Shown here one piece after another: positions 5,437-6,563 of a stretch of 6,563 nt of DNA; within the stretch, counting starts at the first letter, position 1; each line of letters starts with the position of its first letter. A program made the position numbers and the translations under genes. The DNA lies in assembly GCA_030149685.1 (NCBI GenBank), contig JASLGI010000079.1, forward strand, positions 1-6,563. Direction: 5' to 3'. The notes beneath the pieces were generated by a model that saw only the letters and a list, made by a program, of their open reading frames with translations, was not told the origin of the DNA and ran no database searches. The DNA comes from Bacillaceae bacterium (GTDB taxonomy: Bacteria; Bacillota; Bacilli; Bacillales_A; Planococcaceae).

Positions 5437-6563
5437 ATGAAAACAGAAGTAATGATCGTTCTCGACACAAATGCTGTCGTAACAAAAAGTCTTGCATTTA
5501 AACAATACGTAGAGCGAGCGGCAGGGAAATTTGCCATCGTTTTAGAAAATGGCGTTCAATATGCAGTCATTAAAGAAGAAAAAGTGAAGGATGCCTCTTT
5601 AGATGCAGTTCGTAGCATTGCAGGAGAAGTTGGCCGTGCATTACAGGCGCAATCAGCAGATGCAGCAACAATCGGTGCAGCACTTTTTGCAAATGATGAA
5701 GAAGTAACAGCATTCGTAGAAGGATGGCACTTAGGACAGTATGCATTTGATAAATATGTATCAGAAAAAGCGAAGCCGGTCGTTCCACTTACAGTAGAAG
5801 GCGGTAACGAAGACGCGGTGAAACTCGGAGAAGTACGTGCCCAATCGATGAGCCTTTCACGTGATTTAATGAATGAATTATCAAATGTGTTAAATCCAGA
5901 AACATTCCCAGAAGTGTTAAAAGAACATTTCGCAGGAACGAAAGTCGATGTAACGGTTCTTTCAAAAGAAGAAATTGAAGAGCGTCAAATGAACGGTGTG
6001 TTAACAGTAGGACGAGGTAGTAAATATGAGCCACGTTTTGTTGAATTAACGTATCGTGCAAATGATGAAAAACCACTCGTTGCACTCGTTGGTAAAGGTG
6101 TAACGTTTGATACAGGTGGAATTAGCTTAAAATCAGGAGCAGACCTTTCAGATATGCGTATGGATATGGGAGGAGCAGCAGCGGTTACAGGTGCTCTCAA
6201 CTTACTCGCACAAACAGAAGCAGATGTAAATGTCGTCGGATTAATTCCAATGGTTGAAAACGCACCCGATAATACGTCTGTTTACCCAGGTGAAATTATC
6301 GAATATAAAAATGGTGTAACTGTTCAAGTCGGAAATACAGACGCAGAAGGTCGCCTTATTTTAGCAGACGGTTTAATTCGTGCGGATGAACTTGAAGCGG
6401 ATTACATCGTTGATATTGCAACACTTACAGGAGCAATTCATAACGCACTCGGTGATAAAATTGGTGGAGTCTTTGCAGGAGATGAAGAGTTAGCGGTTCA
6501 AATGAAACGTCTCGGTGAAGAAAATGGTGACTTCGTATGGCCGATGCCACTCGTTGATGCGTA
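5437..6563 (+). CDS. pepA: Leucyl aminopeptidase (M17 cytosol aminopeptidase), 3' end outside the window
   Basis: This metallopeptidase removes N-terminal amino acids, often leucine, from peptides in the cytosol and normally works as a hexamer with two metal ions per subunit. Some 375 codons are visible without a stop; the family is about 480-500 residues, so roughly the last quarter is missing. An N-terminal macro-like domain (about 1-155) precedes the catalytic domain. Active-site residues fit the E. coli PepA spacing: Lys220 and Asp225 in GKGVTFDTGG (219-228), catalytic Lys232 in ISLK, Asp243 in MDMGGAA, and Asp302, Glu304 and Arg306 in NTDAEGR (300-306). ATG 5437 follows AAGGAGG (5420-5426). 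The gene has its own likely promoter, divergent from the YaiI-family gene. The B. subtilis counterpart is YuiE. Nothing indicates damage in the visible part. Confidence 0.96.
   Translation, partial: MKTEVMIVLDTNAVVTKSLAFKQYVERAAGKFAIVLENGVQYAVIKEEKVKDASLDAVRSIAGEVGRALQAQSADAATIGAALFANDEEVTAFVEGWHLGQYAFDKYVSEKAKPVVPLTVEGGNEDAVKLGEVRAQSMSLSRDLMNELSNVLNPETFPEVLKEHFAGTKVDVTVLSKEEIEERQMNGVLTVGRGSKYEPRFVELTYRANDEKPLVALVGKGVTFDTGGISLKSGADLSDMRMDMGGAAAVTGALNLLAQTEADVNVVGLIPMVENAPDNTSVYPGEIIEYKNGVTVQVGNTDAEGRLILADGLIRADELEADYIVDIATLTGAIHNALGDKIGGVFAGDEELAVQMKRLGEENGDFVWPMPLVDA

Noticed and set aside
5328..6200. Several minus-strand open frames of 69-98 codons opposite pepA and its promoter
   Set aside because: They lie antisense to a clearly conserved aminopeptidase, have leucine/histidine-rich shadow composition and lack ribosome-binding sites or recognisable domains.
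1..6563. Mobile element, CRISPR array, tRNA or phage/defence island
   Set aside because: There are no direct repeats with spacers, no transposase or integrase motifs, no tRNA-like fold that I can see, and composition and codon use look uniform across the genes.

Overview
The window looks like chromosomal core DNA of a low-GC Gram-positive bacterium of the Bacillaceae. The reasons are an S-box (SAM-I) riboswitch ahead of metK, strong AGGAGG ribosome-binding sites, one TTG start, and close Bacillus-type relatives for nearly every gene. In Bacillus subtilis, homologues of the first three genes (metK, ytpA, ytoA) also lie close together, so this part is conserved neighbourhood rather than an island. 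I see no mobile element, CRISPR array, tRNA or rRNA.

Layout. Positions 1-154 hold the 3' part of an S-box riboswitch with its transcription terminator; the 5' arm of helix P1 and the promoter are outside the window. It controls metK (S-adenosylmethionine synthetase, 262-1452). A bidirectional terminator separates metK from the convergent gamma-carbonic-anhydrase-like gene ytoA (1519-2040, minus). Next, divergent from ytoA, comes a run of four plus-strand genes with tight spacing and no terminator between them: a YtpA-type alpha/beta hydrolase (2121-2906), a membrane-anchored or secreted thermonuclease (2918-3520), a luciferase-like flavin oxidoreductase (3599-4597) and an acidic 74-residue protein of unknown function (4610-4834). 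A strong hairpin terminator, shared with the convergent YaiI/YqxD-family gene (4858-5307, minus), closes that run. Divergent from it, a leucyl aminopeptidase gene (pepA) starts at 5437 and runs off the right edge.

How they fit together. Only the S-box/metK link is mechanistically clear: SAM made by MetK represses metK through the leader RNA. The four-gene run is probably one transcript by spacing, but the products share no obvious pathway.

Most notable. The YtpA-like hydrolase has Gly87 where the nucleophilic serine of the GxSxG motif should be, while the Asp and His remain, so it may be a pseudo-hydrolase. An 11-bp perfect inverted repeat spans the leader of the flavin oxidoreductase gene and abuts its ribosome-binding site. 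The -10 elements of the divergent ytoA and ytpA promoters overlap. The window is otherwise ordinary, and I found no convincing new multi-gene system.
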